Counted from the first letter of the stretch, positions 44,077-52,978 are shown. The stretch is 64,000 bases of DNA from MR-S7 sp000400995 (GCF_045291395.1 NZ_CP152342.1:496001-560000), one strand, 5' to 3'. Notes: generated by a model from the letters alone, not told the origin. Numbers and translations: made by a program.

Positions 44077-45057
44077 ATGCCCACCACCCGCCGCACCCTC
44101 ATCGCCGCCGCCGCGACCTTCGCCGTCTTTTCCGCCGCGCATGCGGCCGAGGGCGACTATCCTTCCCGCCCCATCACCATCGTCGTGCCCCATGCGCCTG
44201 GCGGCCCGGTCGATGGCGTGGCCCGCATGTTCGCCGACAAGCTCAAGGACGAGCTGGGCCAGTCCGTCGTGGTCGAGAACCGCGCGGGCGCATCCAGCAT
44301 GATCGGCGCCGCCTCCGTCGCGCGCTCCGCGCCGGACGGCTACACGCTCTACATCAACGCGTCGCTGCACTCCATCAACCCGCTGCTCTACAAGAACAGT
44401 ATCAAGTACGACTCGGTCAAAGACTTCACTCCCATCAGCCTGCTGGCCCAGGGCCCGCTGGCGTTCCTGGTGAACCCCCACGTCAAGGCGACGACGGCGC
44501 AGGAGTTCGCCAAGGAGATCAAGGCCTCGCCCGAGAAGATCAGCTTCGCCACGGGCGGCTTCGGCGCGGCGGACCACCTGGCTTCGGCCTATTTCCTGCA
44601 CGAGATCGGCCGCACCGACGTGCCCATCGTGCTCTACAAGGGTGGCGCCCCCGCGTTGCAGGATCTGATGGGCGGCGCCGTGCAGGCCAAGATGGACGCC
44701 ATGCTGACCGCGCTGCCGCTGGTCAAGGGCGGCAAGGTGCGCGCGCTGGCCGTCACCGGCGCCACGCGCAGCCCGCTGCTGCCCGACGTGCCCACCATGC
44801 GCGAAGCGGGCTTCAAGGACTTCGAGTTCTCCAGTTGGTACGGCTTCTGGGCGCCGGCCAACCTGCCCCCCGCCATCGCCAAGCGCCTGGATCAGGCGGC
44901 CAGGAACATCATGGCCCTGCCCGAGGTGCAGAACAAGCTGGCCAGCCAGGGCTTCGCGGCCGACTACCGCAGCTCGGCGGCCTTCGTGTCCTTCATGGAC
45001 AGCGAGACCAAGCGCTACCAGACCATCATCGACGCGGCCAAGATCAAGGTGGACTGA
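44077..45057 (+). CDS. Bug/TctC-family tripartite transporter substrate-binding protein
   Basis: A 326-residue periplasmic binding protein with signal region MPTTRRTLIAAAATFAVFSA and AHAAEG at the cleavage area. Bug landmarks: RPITIVVPHAPGGPVDGVARM, VVVENRAGASSMIGAASVARSAPDGYTLYI, VLYKGGAPALQDLMGGAVQAKMD. It follows the DHDPS-like gene by 16 bases and is probably cotranscribed. A nearby TctAB permease is not encoded; the one at 8.5-10.5 kb could serve. The ligand is probably the carboxylate acted on by the upstream lyase. Confidence 0.92.
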   Translation: MPTTRRTLIAAAATFAVFSAAHAAEGDYPSRPITIVVPHAPGGPVDGVARMFADKLKDELGQSVVVENRAGASSMIGAASVARSAPDGYTLYINASLHSINPLLYKNSIKYDSVKDFTPISLLAQGPLAFLVNPHVKATTAQEFAKEIKASPEKISFATGGFGAADHLASAYFLHEIGRTDVPIVLYKGGAPALQDLMGGAVQAKMDAMLTALPLVKGGKVRALAVTGATRSPLLPDVPTMREAGFKDFEFSSWYGFWAPANLPPAIAKRLDQAARNIMALPEVQNKLASQGFAADYRSSAAFVSFMDSETKRYQTIIDAAKIKVD

Positions 45058-45065
45058 GCCATTGG

Positions 45066-46441
45066 TCAGGAGGACGGCCCGCCGCCGTCCTCGCTCAGCA
45101 CCAGCGCCCGCCCCAGCACCAGGCGGAAGCGCCCGCGCCCGGTCCGCTCGATCTGCAGCGGCCCGCCCCAGTCGGCCAAGCGGCGCTGCAGCAGGAGCAG
45201 GCGCACGCCCAGGTTGTCCTGCACGCCGGGCAGGCGCAGGGCCTCACCCGCTAGGCGCAGCTCGCGCGTAGTGAAGTCGGTGCGGCCGTGGCGGTGCGCT
45301 TCGCACGCCACCTTCCACAGGATGGCGCCCGCCACGCCCTTGATGAGGTACTGGCCGTCGATGAACACCGTGTCGTCGCGCCGGAAATGGCGCAGGCGCA
45401 GCGGAGGGCCGATCGGCACAGCCGGTGCAGGGGCCACGGCCGGCGCAGCCGGGGCGGCATCCAGGTCGGCGCTTTGCAGCGTGGCCAGGGCCTGGGCGAG
45501 CTGGGCGCACAGCAGGGCCAGTGCGTCCTCGTCGTCGTAGCCGAAGAACTGGTCGCTCTCGCTTTCCACCAGCAGCGCGCCCACGGTGCGGCCCCGTGCG
45601 CGCAGCGGCACGGCGAGCTGGCTGCAGGGCGTTGCCAGGCCGGGCAGGGGGATGGCGGCGCCCGCGTCCGGCACCAGCCCGTGGTCGCGCGCGTTCTGGT
45701 GCAGGTTCTGGCCATAGCGGTACATGCGCGCCATGTGGCCGATGCGCAGCGGCACGCCCTCGTGCACGGCCACGCCGGCCAGGCCCGCGTCGGCCAGCGG
45801 CAGCTCGGCGCCGGTGCCGGTGTGCGCATAGCCGATGCTGGCCAGGGCGTACAGGCTTTGGCGGCTTTCGTCCAGCAGCCAGAGGATGGCGTGGTCCACC
45901 GCCAGGTCGCGCCGCAGGCCGTCCATGGCGGTCTGCAGCAGGCTGGCAAGGTCGCCGCATTCGGCCAGGCGTGCCGACACGGCGCGCGCGCCCGCCGCCA
46001 GGTCGCAGCGCGGCTGCAGGATGGATGGGGCCGTGCCGTCGCCTCGCGCCAGGGGCTCGATGGCGAGCACCTCGTACACGTCCGCCCCGCGCAGCTGGAA
46101 GACGTGCTCCATGCCCGTGTGTGCGGCAATGCCCGCGAGCTTGGCGCGCAGGCGCTCGAAGACGGGGCCTTCCGTCTCGGTGCGCAGGTAGCGCAGGTGC
46201 AGCTCCAGGCTACCGCCGGTGGGGGGTCTTCCACCATCAGCGCCACGCGCCGCGTAGCCAGGATGTTGGCGCGGCTGCGGTTGAAGAACTGGAAGGTGAG
46301 GGCGACGTGGTGTGCGTCCACGTACTCCACGTGCGAGAGCAGGTTGACGTGCGGCACGCCGTCGGCCGACACGCTGCACAGCGTGGGCGGGATGGCGCCG
46401 TCCAGGATGCGGCGGATGGCGTGCAAGGTCAGCGCCGTCAT
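45066..46441 (-). pseudogene. Flavin-barrel/GAF/winged-helix protein, one apparent frameshift
   Basis: N-terminal part MTALTLHAIRRILDGAIPPTLCSVSADGVPHVNLLSH resembles a pyridoxamine-phosphate-oxidase-like split barrel. A GAF-like region follows (SLLQTAMDGLRRDLAVDHAILWLLDESRQSLYALASIGYA), and a C-terminal winged-helix-like region (HGRTDFTTRELRLAGEALRLP...RTGRGRFRLVLG). The two parts are in different frames. A run of six G at 46221-46226 would have to be seven to join DPP to TGGSLELHLRYL; with it the frame is 458 residues. The start overlaps the stop of the upstream split-barrel gene as ATGA. Probably a sensor, perhaps of flavin or other ligand. Confidence 0.8.
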
Positions 46442-46929
46442 GCGGGCAGCAAGTCCACGGGTTGGCCGGCATGGGGGCCGGGCGTCTGGTCCCAGGCGCC
46501 GCTGATGCTGAAACGGATGGCCACCACCGCGCCCGGTTCCAAGCGATACCAGTGGGCGATGACGGGAGCGGCGTTGCCGAAGCCATCGACCTCGGCGATT
46601 TCCTCGGCGAGCCGGCGCTGGCAGCGCGCGAGCAGCGCCGCGTGCTCGGGCAGCGCGGGCTCCACGCGGGCGCCCTGGCCTTTCACGTGCAGCGTGCGGT
46701 TGGTGCGTGGCGAGGTCATCAGCAGCGCCGCCTGCCCCGTCGCGCGCAGCGCGGCCACCACGCGCGGGGCGGCGTGCTCGGCCACGAGGACGAGCATGCG
46801 CCCGTCGGGCAGCGCATCGGCCGCCAAGGCCCGGCACACGTGGGGCTGGCCGCCGCGGTCGCAACTGCCCAGCCGGAACGAGGTCAGCGTGGAGAGGTGG
46901 CGAAGCCATTCGGACGGCAGGGCGAGCAT
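46438..46929 (-). CDS. Flavin-nucleotide-binding split-barrel protein
   Basis: A 163-residue PNPOx-like/FMN-binding split barrel: strands around SFRLGSCDRGGQPHVCRALAADALPDGRMLVLV, with HVCRA and the ATGQAALLMTSPRTNRTLHVKG stretch. The start is set at 46929 (MLALPSEWLRHLSTL) because the longer ORF adds a basic stretch in the divergent promoter region. Its stop overlaps the GAF-protein start as ATGA, so both act together; the second gene itself has a split-barrel N-terminus. Catalytic function not assigned. Divergent from a secreted-protein gene across 134 bases. Confidence 0.8.
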   Translation of the reverse strand: MLALPSEWLRHLSTLTSFRLGSCDRGGQPHVCRALAADALPDGRMLVLVAEHAAPRVVAALRATGQAALLMTSPRTNRTLHVKGQGARVEPALPEHAALLARCQRRLAEEIAEVDGFGNAAPVIAHWYRLEPGAVVAIRFSISGAWDQTPGPHAGQPVDLLPA

Positions 46930-47063
46930 GGCGAATGGGGGCGGGCGAGGGCGGGGAGTGGTACGGATGATAAGGGCGCGCTTAACCAAGATTTAACGGT
47001 GCGCAGCGGCCCGGACCGGGACACTGCCTGGGTCGCTGAACAAGAAACCTCTCCCCCGGAAAA

Positions 47064-47771
47064 ATGCAGTTCCATCCCATCACCATTGCGCTCGCCGCCA
47101 CGGCGGCGCTGACCGCCGCCGCGGCGAGCGCCCAGAACATCGACACCAGGCCCGCCTGGGACGGCAGCAACACGCTGGGCGGCTTCGGCAGCACGCCCAC
47201 CTTTGGTCAGGCCATCACCGTGCCTGCGGGCCACGACCGGCTGACCGGCTTCAGCTTCTACATCGACGCCATGGGGCACAGCCGGCCCTTCCGCGCCGCC
47301 GTTTATGCCTGGGATGCGGCGCAGCAGCGCGCCGTGGGCAGCCCGCTGTGGCAGAGCGCGCCTGTCTCCATCACGGGCGCCGACGGCGACGTCCTGGAAT
47401 ACGCCTTCGCGCCGCCGGGCGGCATGCCGGTGGCGCCAGGGCAGACCTACGTGCTGCTGGGCACCACCCTGTACGACGCAGGCAGCACCACGCCGAGCTG
47501 GGGCTTCCTGCAGTCCAACGCATACAGCGGTGGCGGCTTCGTCTATTTGGGCAGCACGAACAGCGCGCACCTCACCGGCACGGCCTGGGCGGACATGGGC
47601 GTGTGGGACCTGGTCTTCAGGGCCACATTCGCCGCGCCGCCATCGCCTCCTGCCCAGGCTACGCCCGTGCCCGGCCCGCAAGGCGCGGCGCTGGCGCTGC
47701 TGGGACTGGCCATGGCGGGCGCAGGCCTGCGGTCCATCCGCCCGCGCTGTACAGGAGCCTCCAAGCCATGA
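47064..47771 (+). CDS. Secreted protein with PEP-CTERM-like C-terminal tail
   Basis: A 235-residue protein with a clear signal peptide (MQFHPITIALAATAALTAAAASAQ). The body holds beta-rich segments (WDGSNTLGGFGSTPTFGQ, YTVVAPGQTYVLLGTTLY-like). The C-terminus has VPGPQGAALALLGLAMAGAGLRSIRPR, a hydrophobic stretch with a basic end preceded by VPGPQ, resembling PEP-CTERM/VPxxP-type sorting tags, though weaker. The stop overlaps the cytochrome gene start as ATGA. No exosortase gene is in the window. Function unknown. Confidence 0.75.
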   Translation: MQFHPITIALAATAALTAAAASAQNIDTRPAWDGSNTLGGFGSTPTFGQAITVPAGHDRLTGFSFYIDAMGHSRPFRAAVYAWDAAQQRAVGSPLWQSAPVSITGADGDVLEYAFAPPGGMPVAPGQTYVLLGTTLYDAGSTTPSWGFLQSNAYSGGGFVYLGSTNSAHLTGTAWADMGVWDLVFRATFAAPPSPPAQATPVPGPQGAALALLGLAMAGAGLRSIRPRCTGASKP

Positions 47772-48256
47772 AACCCATCTCCCTGCTGATCGCTCTCGCC
47801 TGGCCCCTGGCGGCGCAGTGCGCGCCGGAGTTCGACACAAAGCAGATCGAGCGCGGCCGCTACCTCGTCAGAACCACCGGCTGCAACGACTGCCACACGC
47901 CGCAGTACGCGCAGCGCGGGGGCAACGTGGCCGAGAAGGACTGGCTCATCGGCGACGCCATGGGCTGGCACGGCCACTGGGGCACCACTTACCCGACCAA
48001 CCTGCGCAAGACGGTGCGCGCCATGACCGAGCAGCAGTGGCTGGAATACGCCGGCAGCGTGAAGACCCGGCCTCCCATGCCCTGGTTCTCGCTGCATGCC
48101 ATGGAGCAGGGCGACTTGCGGGCGATCTACCATTTCGTGCGGTCGCTGGGCGATAGCGGCCACGCCGTGCCTGCCGCGCTGCCGCCCGGTCAGAAGCCCG
48201 CTACACCTTACGTGGACCTGCGCCCCGTCATGCCCGGGGCAGCGCAGCGGCAATGA
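47768..48256 (+). CDS. Small monoheme cytochrome c-like protein
   Basis: A 162-residue exported protein with signal region MKPISLLIALAWPLAAQCA and one heme-binding motif CNDCH (residues 39-43). A methionine ligand is plausible in RPPMPWFSLHAM. The start overlaps the previous stop as ATGA, so it is cotranslated with the secreted protein. Its likely role is periplasmic electron transfer; the family resembles c-type cytochromes of sugar or alcohol dehydrogenases. No dehydrogenase subunit adjoins; the RsmB-type methyltransferase gene follows after 42 bases. Confidence 0.85.
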   Translation: MKPISLLIALAWPLAAQCAPEFDTKQIERGRYLVRTTGCNDCHTPQYAQRGGNVAEKDWLIGDAMGWHGHWGTTYPTNLRKTVRAMTEQQWLEYAGSVKTRPPMPWFSLHAMEQGDLRAIYHFVRSLGDSGHAVPAALPPGQKPATPYVDLRPVMPGAAQRQ

Positions 48257-48298
48257 GGCGCCGGCCGGCATGGCAGGCGGGGGTGGGACAATCGCGGC

Positions 48299-49561
48299 AT
48301 GCATCCCAACGCCCTTTTGGACGCCTGCGCCGAACTCGTCAGGCTGACTCTTACCTTCGAACATCCGGCCGATGCCGTCGTCTCGCGCTACTTCCGCGAG
48401 CACCGCAGCCTGGGCCCCCGCGAGCGGGCTACGCTGGCCGAGACGGCCTACGCCGTGCTGCGCAAGAAGCTGCTGTTCGAGCAACTCGCGCGCTCTGGGT
48501 CAGGCCCCAAGGAACGGCGCCTGGCCATCCTGGGCTTCTACGGCCCGCGCGACTTCGTCAAGAGCGTGCTGTCGCCGCAGGAAAAGACCTGGCTGGACCA
48601 GTGCGACGCGGTGGCGCCGCAAGACCTGCTGGCCCCGCACCGGCACAACCTGCCGGAATGGCTGGTGGCGCCGTTGCGCGCGCAACTGGGCGAGGAGGGG
48701 TTCTGGGCGCTGGCGGACAGCCTGGCGCAGGGTGCGCCGCTCGACCTGCGCGTCAACGCCTTGAAGGAAAAACGCGAGCAAACCCAGAAGGAGCTTGCGC
48801 AAGCAGCTATCAAGACGGTAGCAACGCCTTATTCCCCCTGGGGCCTGCGCGTGGAAGGCAAGCCCGCGCTCACCAAGCTGGACGCCTTCACGCGCGGCGC
48901 CATCGAGGTGCAGGACGAGGGCTCGCAGCTGCTGGCGCTGCTGCTGGATGCCAAGCGCGGCGAGATGGTGGTGGATTTCTGCGCGGGCGCGGGCGGCAAG
49001 ACGCTGGCCATCGGCGCGGCCATGCGCAGCACGGGGCGGCTGTACGCGTTCGACGTGTCGGCCCACCGGCTCGAATCGCTCAAGCCCCGGCTCGCGCGCA
49101 GCGGCTTGTCGAACGTGCACCCGGCGGCCATCGCCCACGAGCGCGACGAGCGCATCAAGCGCCTGGCCGGCAAGATCGACCGCGTGCTGGTCGATGCGCC
49201 GTGCTCCGGCCTCGGTACGCTGCGCCGCAATCCCGACCTGAAGTGGCGCCAGTCGCCCCAGGCGCTGCAGGAGCTGGCGGCCAAGCAGACGGCCATCCTG
49301 GAGAGCGCGGCGCGGCTGGTCAAGCCTGGCGGGCGGCTGGTCTACGCCACCTGCAGCGTGTTGCCGCAGGAGAACGAGGCCATTGCCGAGGCCTTCACCG
49401 CCGCACATGCCGATTTCGTGCACCAGGACGCGGGCGCATTGCTGGCGCAGCTCAAGGTGCCGCAGGCCGAGAGCCTGTGCCGCGCTGGATATCTGCGCCT
49501 GTGGCCCCATCTGCACCAGACGGACGGCTTCTTCGCCGCCGTCTGGACGCGCAAGGGCTGA
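48299..49561 (+). CDS. RsmB/NOP-family rRNA cytosine-C5 methyltransferase
   Basis: A 420-residue AdoMet-dependent RNA methyltransferase. The cofactor motif VVDFCAGAGGKTLAIGAAM and the catalytic cysteine pairs DAPCSGLGTLRRNPDLKW and YATCSVLPQENEA are intact. The N-terminal region is helical and NusB-like in parts (CAELVRLTLTF, ATLAETAYAVLRKK). ATG at 48299 gives the usual start. A dispersed-repeat remnant at 48790-48824 encodes ELAQAAIKTVATP in frame. Exact rRNA target not determined; RsmB or RsmF are possible. A desaturase gene follows. Confidence 0.92.
   Translation: MHPNALLDACAELVRLTLTFEHPADAVVSRYFREHRSLGPRERATLAETAYAVLRKKLLFEQLARSGSGPKERRLAILGFYGPRDFVKSVLSPQEKTWLDQCDAVAPQDLLAPHRHNLPEWLVAPLRAQLGEEGFWALADSLAQGAPLDLRVNALKEKREQTQKELAQAAIKTVATPYSPWGLRVEGKPALTKLDAFTRGAIEVQDEGSQLLALLLDAKRGEMVVDFCAGAGGKTLAIGAAMRSTGRLYAFDVSAHRLESLKPRLARSGLSNVHPAAIAHERDERIKRLAGKIDRVLVDAPCSGLGTLRRNPDLKWRQSPQALQELAAKQTAILESAARLVKPGGRLVYATCSVLPQENEAIAEAFTAAHADFVHQDAGALLAQLKVPQAESLCRAGYLRLWPHLHQTDGFFAAVWTRKG
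48790..48824 (-). repeat. Short palindromic repeat remnant inside the RsmB-type gene
   Basis: GGAGCTTGCGCAAGCAGC, TATCAAGACGGTAGCA: the left arm and TATC flank of the element in inverted orientation, in frame. Confidence 0.6.
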
Positions 49562-49660
49562 GATACGCCCCTTTCTGCTGTCGGGTATCCACGCCTGCCA
49601 TGCGCGGGCGTTCCCTACTATCGTGGTGCATGTTTTCTCTGGGTGAATGGGTTTTTTCGT

Positions 49661-50884
49661 ATGTTGTTACCTGACTGGGCCGTGCTGAATACCGCCATCG
49701 ACTGGCTGGCCCATGGCTTGTGGGACCTGTCCTGGTGGCAGGTGCTGCTCTACACGCTGGCCACGACGCACGTCACCATCGCGGCCGTGACGATCTTCCT
49801 GCATCGTTCGCAGGCCCACCGGGCGCTGGACCTGGGGCCCGTTCCTTCGCACTTCTTCCGCTTATGGCTGTGGGTCGGCACCGGCATGGTCACCAAGGAG
49901 TGGGTGGCCATCCACCGCAAGCACCACGCCAAGTGCGAGACCGCGGACGACCCGCACAGCCCGCAGACGCGCGGCCTGTCCACCGTCATGTGGCAGGGTG
50001 CGGAACTGTACCGCACCGAGGCGAAGAATGCCGAGACGCTGCGCAAGTTCGGCCACGGCACGCCCGACGACTGGATGGAGCGCAACGTCTACAGCCGCTT
50101 CACCTGGCACGGCGTGGCGCTGATGCTGGTGCTCGACGTGCTGCTGTTCGGCGCCATCGGTGCGGCCGTATGGGCGGTGCAGATGCTCTGGATTCCGTTC
50201 TGGGCTGCCGGCGTGGTCAACGGCGTGGGCCACTTCTGGGGCTACCGCAACTTCGAGGCACAGGATGCCTCCACCAACCTTGTGCCCTGGGGCATCGTGA
50301 TCGGGGGCGAGGAACTGCACAACAACCACCACACCTATCCCACGTCGGCCAAGTTCTCGGTCAAGCCCTACGAGTTCGACATCGGCTGGGTCTACATCAG
50401 CGCCATGCAGAAGATCGGCTGGGCCAAGGTCAAGAAGACCCCGCCGCGCCTGCGCATCGGGGCAGTCAAGCCCGTGGCCGACGAGACCACCCTGGAGGCC
50501 GTGATCTCCAACCGCTACGAGGTCATGGCCCGCTATGCACGCGGCGTGCGCGCCGCCGTGCGGCAGGAGCTGGACGCGCTCAAGCAGCGCAAGGCGCAGC
50601 AGTCGGACGTGTCGCGGCTCTTGGCCGCGCAGCGCTGGCTGCACCGCGACACCGACAAGGTGCCCGAGCGCGCCCAGGTGCAGCTGGCCCAGGCGCGTGC
50701 GGCCCACCCCGTGATCGACCAGATGCTGACCATGCGCGAGGAACTGCGCCAGCTGTGGCTCAACACCACGCTGTCGCGCGAACAGTTGACCGGCCAGCTC
50801 CAGGCCTGGTGCCAGCGGGCCGAAGCCAGCGGCATCGCCATGCTCAGGGAGTTTTCCGTCAAACTGCGCGCTGCGCACGCCTGA
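49661..50884 (+). CDS. Acyl-CoA/fatty acid desaturase
   Basis: A 407-residue membrane di-iron desaturase. The three histidine boxes are visible: HRSQAH (H48-H53), HRKHH (H85-H89) and HNNHH (around residues 220-224), with hydrophobic helix pairs between. It introduces a cis double bond in acyl chains, likely delta-9. ATG 49661 is preferred; an in-frame GTG at 49643 adds six residues. The 3' end overlaps the convergent DUF2917 gene by 26 bases. It is long for a simple desaturase; the last 150 residues have a helical tail with many charged residues and unknown role. Confidence 0.92.
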   Translation: MLLPDWAVLNTAIDWLAHGLWDLSWWQVLLYTLATTHVTIAAVTIFLHRSQAHRALDLGPVPSHFFRLWLWVGTGMVTKEWVAIHRKHHAKCETADDPHSPQTRGLSTVMWQGAELYRTEAKNAETLRKFGHGTPDDWMERNVYSRFTWHGVALMLVLDVLLFGAIGAAVWAVQMLWIPFWAAGVVNGVGHFWGYRNFEAQDASTNLVPWGIVIGGEELHNNHHTYPTSAKFSVKPYEFDIGWVYISAMQKIGWAKVKKTPPRLRIGAVKPVADETTLEAVISNRYEVMARYARGVRAAVRQELDALKQRKAQQSDVSRLLAAQRWLHRDTDKVPERAQVQLAQARAAHPVIDQMLTMREELRQLWLNTTLSREQLTGQLQAWCQRAEASGIAMLREFSVKLRAAHA

Positions 50885-51236
50885 GCCCCTGGCTCCGTCC
50901 CAGCACCCGCCACAGCCGCTCCAGTCCCTGCGGGACGGAGCGGCTTTGCTTTTCAGGGGGCGGGGTGATGCGGACCAGGAAGGCGCCGTCCCGGGCGGAT
51001 GCCGGGATCGGTGCCAACTGGACCCAGAGGTGGTGCGGCGCGCGCCAGCCCTGGCCCGGCGCCAATAGCAGCACCTGGCCACGGCAGTCCTCCCACCAGG
51101 CCGTTGGTGCCACGGTCAGTTGCAACGGGCATTGGCTGCAGAACACTTCGCTGCCCTGGCGGAACTGGAAGCTTTGCACCTGGCCGGCGGCGAGGCGGTG
51201 GATGGTGGGTGCGAGGGGGTGAGAATCGGTGTGCAT
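50859..51236 (-). CDS. DUF2917-like protein, divergent from MocR
   Basis: A 125-residue protein resembling DUF2917 domains (IHRLAAGQVQSFQFRQGSEVFCSQCPLQLTVAPTAWWEDCRGQVLLLAPGQ). The start ATG at 51236 is set by the domain start; the longer ORF extends into the promoter region. Its stop overlaps the desaturase gene's 3' end by 26 bases. It is divergent from the MocR gene across 212 bases with CTGTTC half-sites, and MocR proteins often control a divergent neighbour. The biochemical role of DUF2917 is unknown. Confidence 0.72.
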   Translation of the reverse strand: MHTDSHPLAPTIHRLAAGQVQSFQFRQGSEVFCSQCPLQLTVAPTAWWEDCRGQVLLLAPGQGWRAPHHLWVQLAPIPASARDGAFLVRITPPPEKQSRSVPQGLERLWRVLGRSQGLRRAQRAV

Positions 51237-51359
51237 GGGGTGGGCCTCTGGCGGGAGGAGCAAGCGTTTTTCAGACCCCCAAAGCGTAGGCAACCGAAGG
51301 CAAAGGCAACAGGCACAGCCCGCGTCATATTGCAGTGCAGCAGAGAAGAAACACGACGG

Positions 51360-51404
51360 CTGTTCCGGCTGTTTTTCCATGCATCTGTATCTGTTCCAGA
51401 ACAG
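51360..51404 (+). promoter_or_regulatory. CTGTTC half-sites between MocR and DUF2917 genes
   Basis: CTGTTC at 51360-51365, CTGTTT at 51369-51374, and CTGTTC-ca-GAACAG (51391-51404) with perfect 6-bp arms. These direct and inverted half-sites fit the pattern of MocR targets and may control both divergent genes. Confidence 0.5.
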
Positions 51405-51448
51405 AGGCCTGGGGCATGATCGGGCCAGTCATCGTGACTCCCCCTCTC

Positions 51449-52963
51449 ATGCAGATCGCTTCCAGCACTTCCTTCGCGCCGCCTGTTCCGCTTTATCGGC
51501 GCCTGGCGTCGGATTACGTAACAGCCATGGAGATGGGAACGCTGCAGGCGGGGGAGCGCATGCCTTCGGTGCGGGAGCTCATGCACAGGCACCAGGTCAG
51601 CCTGTCCACGGCGCTGCAGATGCTCAGGCACCTGGAGGCGCTGGGCCATCTGCAAGCCAGGCCGCGCGTGGGCTATTTCGTGCGCGACAGCCGCCAGGAC
51701 CGCCTGGAGCTGGTCAGCGAGCCGGATCTGAGCCAGCCCGTCCACCCCGTGCCGCAAGACCCGCATGCCCACTTCGTCGGCATCAACGCCCACATCTCCC
51801 TGCTGCTGGAACGCGGGCGGCAGGCCGCGGTGCGCGTGGACCTCGGCGGGTGTACGCCGCCGGCATCCCTGTTCGACCACCAGGTTCTCAACAAGACCGT
51901 GGCCCGGCTGCTGCGCACGTACCCGACGCTGCTGACCCAGGGCCGCTCGCTGTTGGCCAACCAGGGCAACCACCCCGATTTCCAGCAGGCCATGGCGCGC
52001 CAGGCCCTGTCGGTGGGCATCCGGGTGGCGCCCGCCGATGTGCTGGCCACCACGGGCAACTCCGAAGCCGTGAGCCTGGCGCTGGCGGCGGTAGCCTCGC
52101 CCGGCGACGTGGTGGCGGTGGAGTCGCCTACCTACTACGGCCTGCTGCAGGTCGTGGAGTCGCTGCAGCTCAAGACGCTGGAGATCCCGTGCAGCCCGCG
52201 CACCGGCCTGTCCATCGAGGCGCTGGAGCTGGCTTTCCAGACCCAGCCGCGGCTCAAGGCCGTGGTCGTGGTGCCGGAACTGCAGATGCCGCTGGGCACG
52301 CGCATGCCCGATGCACACAAGGCCCGGCTGGTGGCCCTGTGCGCGGCCCATGAGGCGGCGCTGATCGAAGACGACTCCTACGGCCTCTTCGTCGAGGGCA
52401 GTCAGCCGGTCCGGCCTCTCAAGGCGTGGGACAGCGCCTCGGGCCACGTCATCTATTGTCAGGCCTTCAACAAGAGCCTGGCGCCCGGCCTGCGCCAGGG
52501 CTGGATGAATGCGGGCCGCTGGCACGGCCGCGTGCAGATGCTCAAGTTCGCTCAGAGTCGCAACACCCAGACCCTGGGTCAGCTGGTGGTGGCCGCGCTC
52601 ATGGGCTCGGCCGCGCAGCAGCGCCACATGCACAAGCTCAGGCAGCAGCTCAAGCAGCAGCGCGAGGCCATGGCCCGGCTGGTGGCGCACCACTTTCCCA
52701 TCGGCACCCGGCTGAGCCTGCCGGCCGGCGGCCTGTGCCTGTGGCTGGAACTGCCCGCGGGCTTTTCCACGTCGCAACTCTTCACCGAGGCGCTGGAGTG
52801 CGGCATCCGCACGGCGCCGGGCAGCATGTTTTCCAATTCGGGCCGCTATGAGCACTGCATGCGACTGGCCTGTACCCACCCGGTGGATGCCACGATGGAG
52901 CAGGCCGTGCGCGAACTGGGGGCCATGGCCTGCTGCCAACTGGGGCAGGGCGTGCGGCCTTAG
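51449..52963 (+). CDS. MocR-type GntR/aminotransferase-fold transcriptional regulator
   Basis: A 504-residue fusion. The N-terminal winged helix is GERMPSVRELMHRHQVSLSTALQMLRHLEALGHLQARPRVGYFV. The C-terminal fold-type I aminotransferase domain has the PLP-binding lysine in YCQAFNKSLAPGLRQGW (K342), ATTGNSEAVSLAL and GSMFSNSGRYEHCMRL. PLP or an amino acid is the likely effector. ATG at 51449 is chosen; an in-frame ATG at 51417 adds 11 residues. It ends before a bidirectional terminator shared with rpmG, and is divergent from the DUF2917 gene. Confidence 0.92.
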   Translation: MQIASSTSFAPPVPLYRRLASDYVTAMEMGTLQAGERMPSVRELMHRHQVSLSTALQMLRHLEALGHLQARPRVGYFVRDSRQDRLELVSEPDLSQPVHPVPQDPHAHFVGINAHISLLLERGRQAAVRVDLGGCTPPASLFDHQVLNKTVARLLRTYPTLLTQGRSLLANQGNHPDFQQAMARQALSVGIRVAPADVLATTGNSEAVSLALAAVASPGDVVAVESPTYYGLLQVVESLQLKTLEIPCSPRTGLSIEALELAFQTQPRLKAVVVVPELQMPLGTRMPDAHKARLVALCAAHEAALIEDDSYGLFVEGSQPVRPLKAWDSASGHVIYCQAFNKSLAPGLRQGWMNAGRWHGRVQMLKFAQSRNTQTLGQLVVAALMGSAAQQRHMHKLRQQLKQQREAMARLVAHHFPIGTRLSLPAGGLCLWLELPAGFSTSQLFTEALECGIRTAPGSMFSNSGRYEHCMRLACTHPVDATMEQAVRELGAMACCQLGQGVRP

Positions 52964-52978
52964 AGCCTTAGAGGGAAT

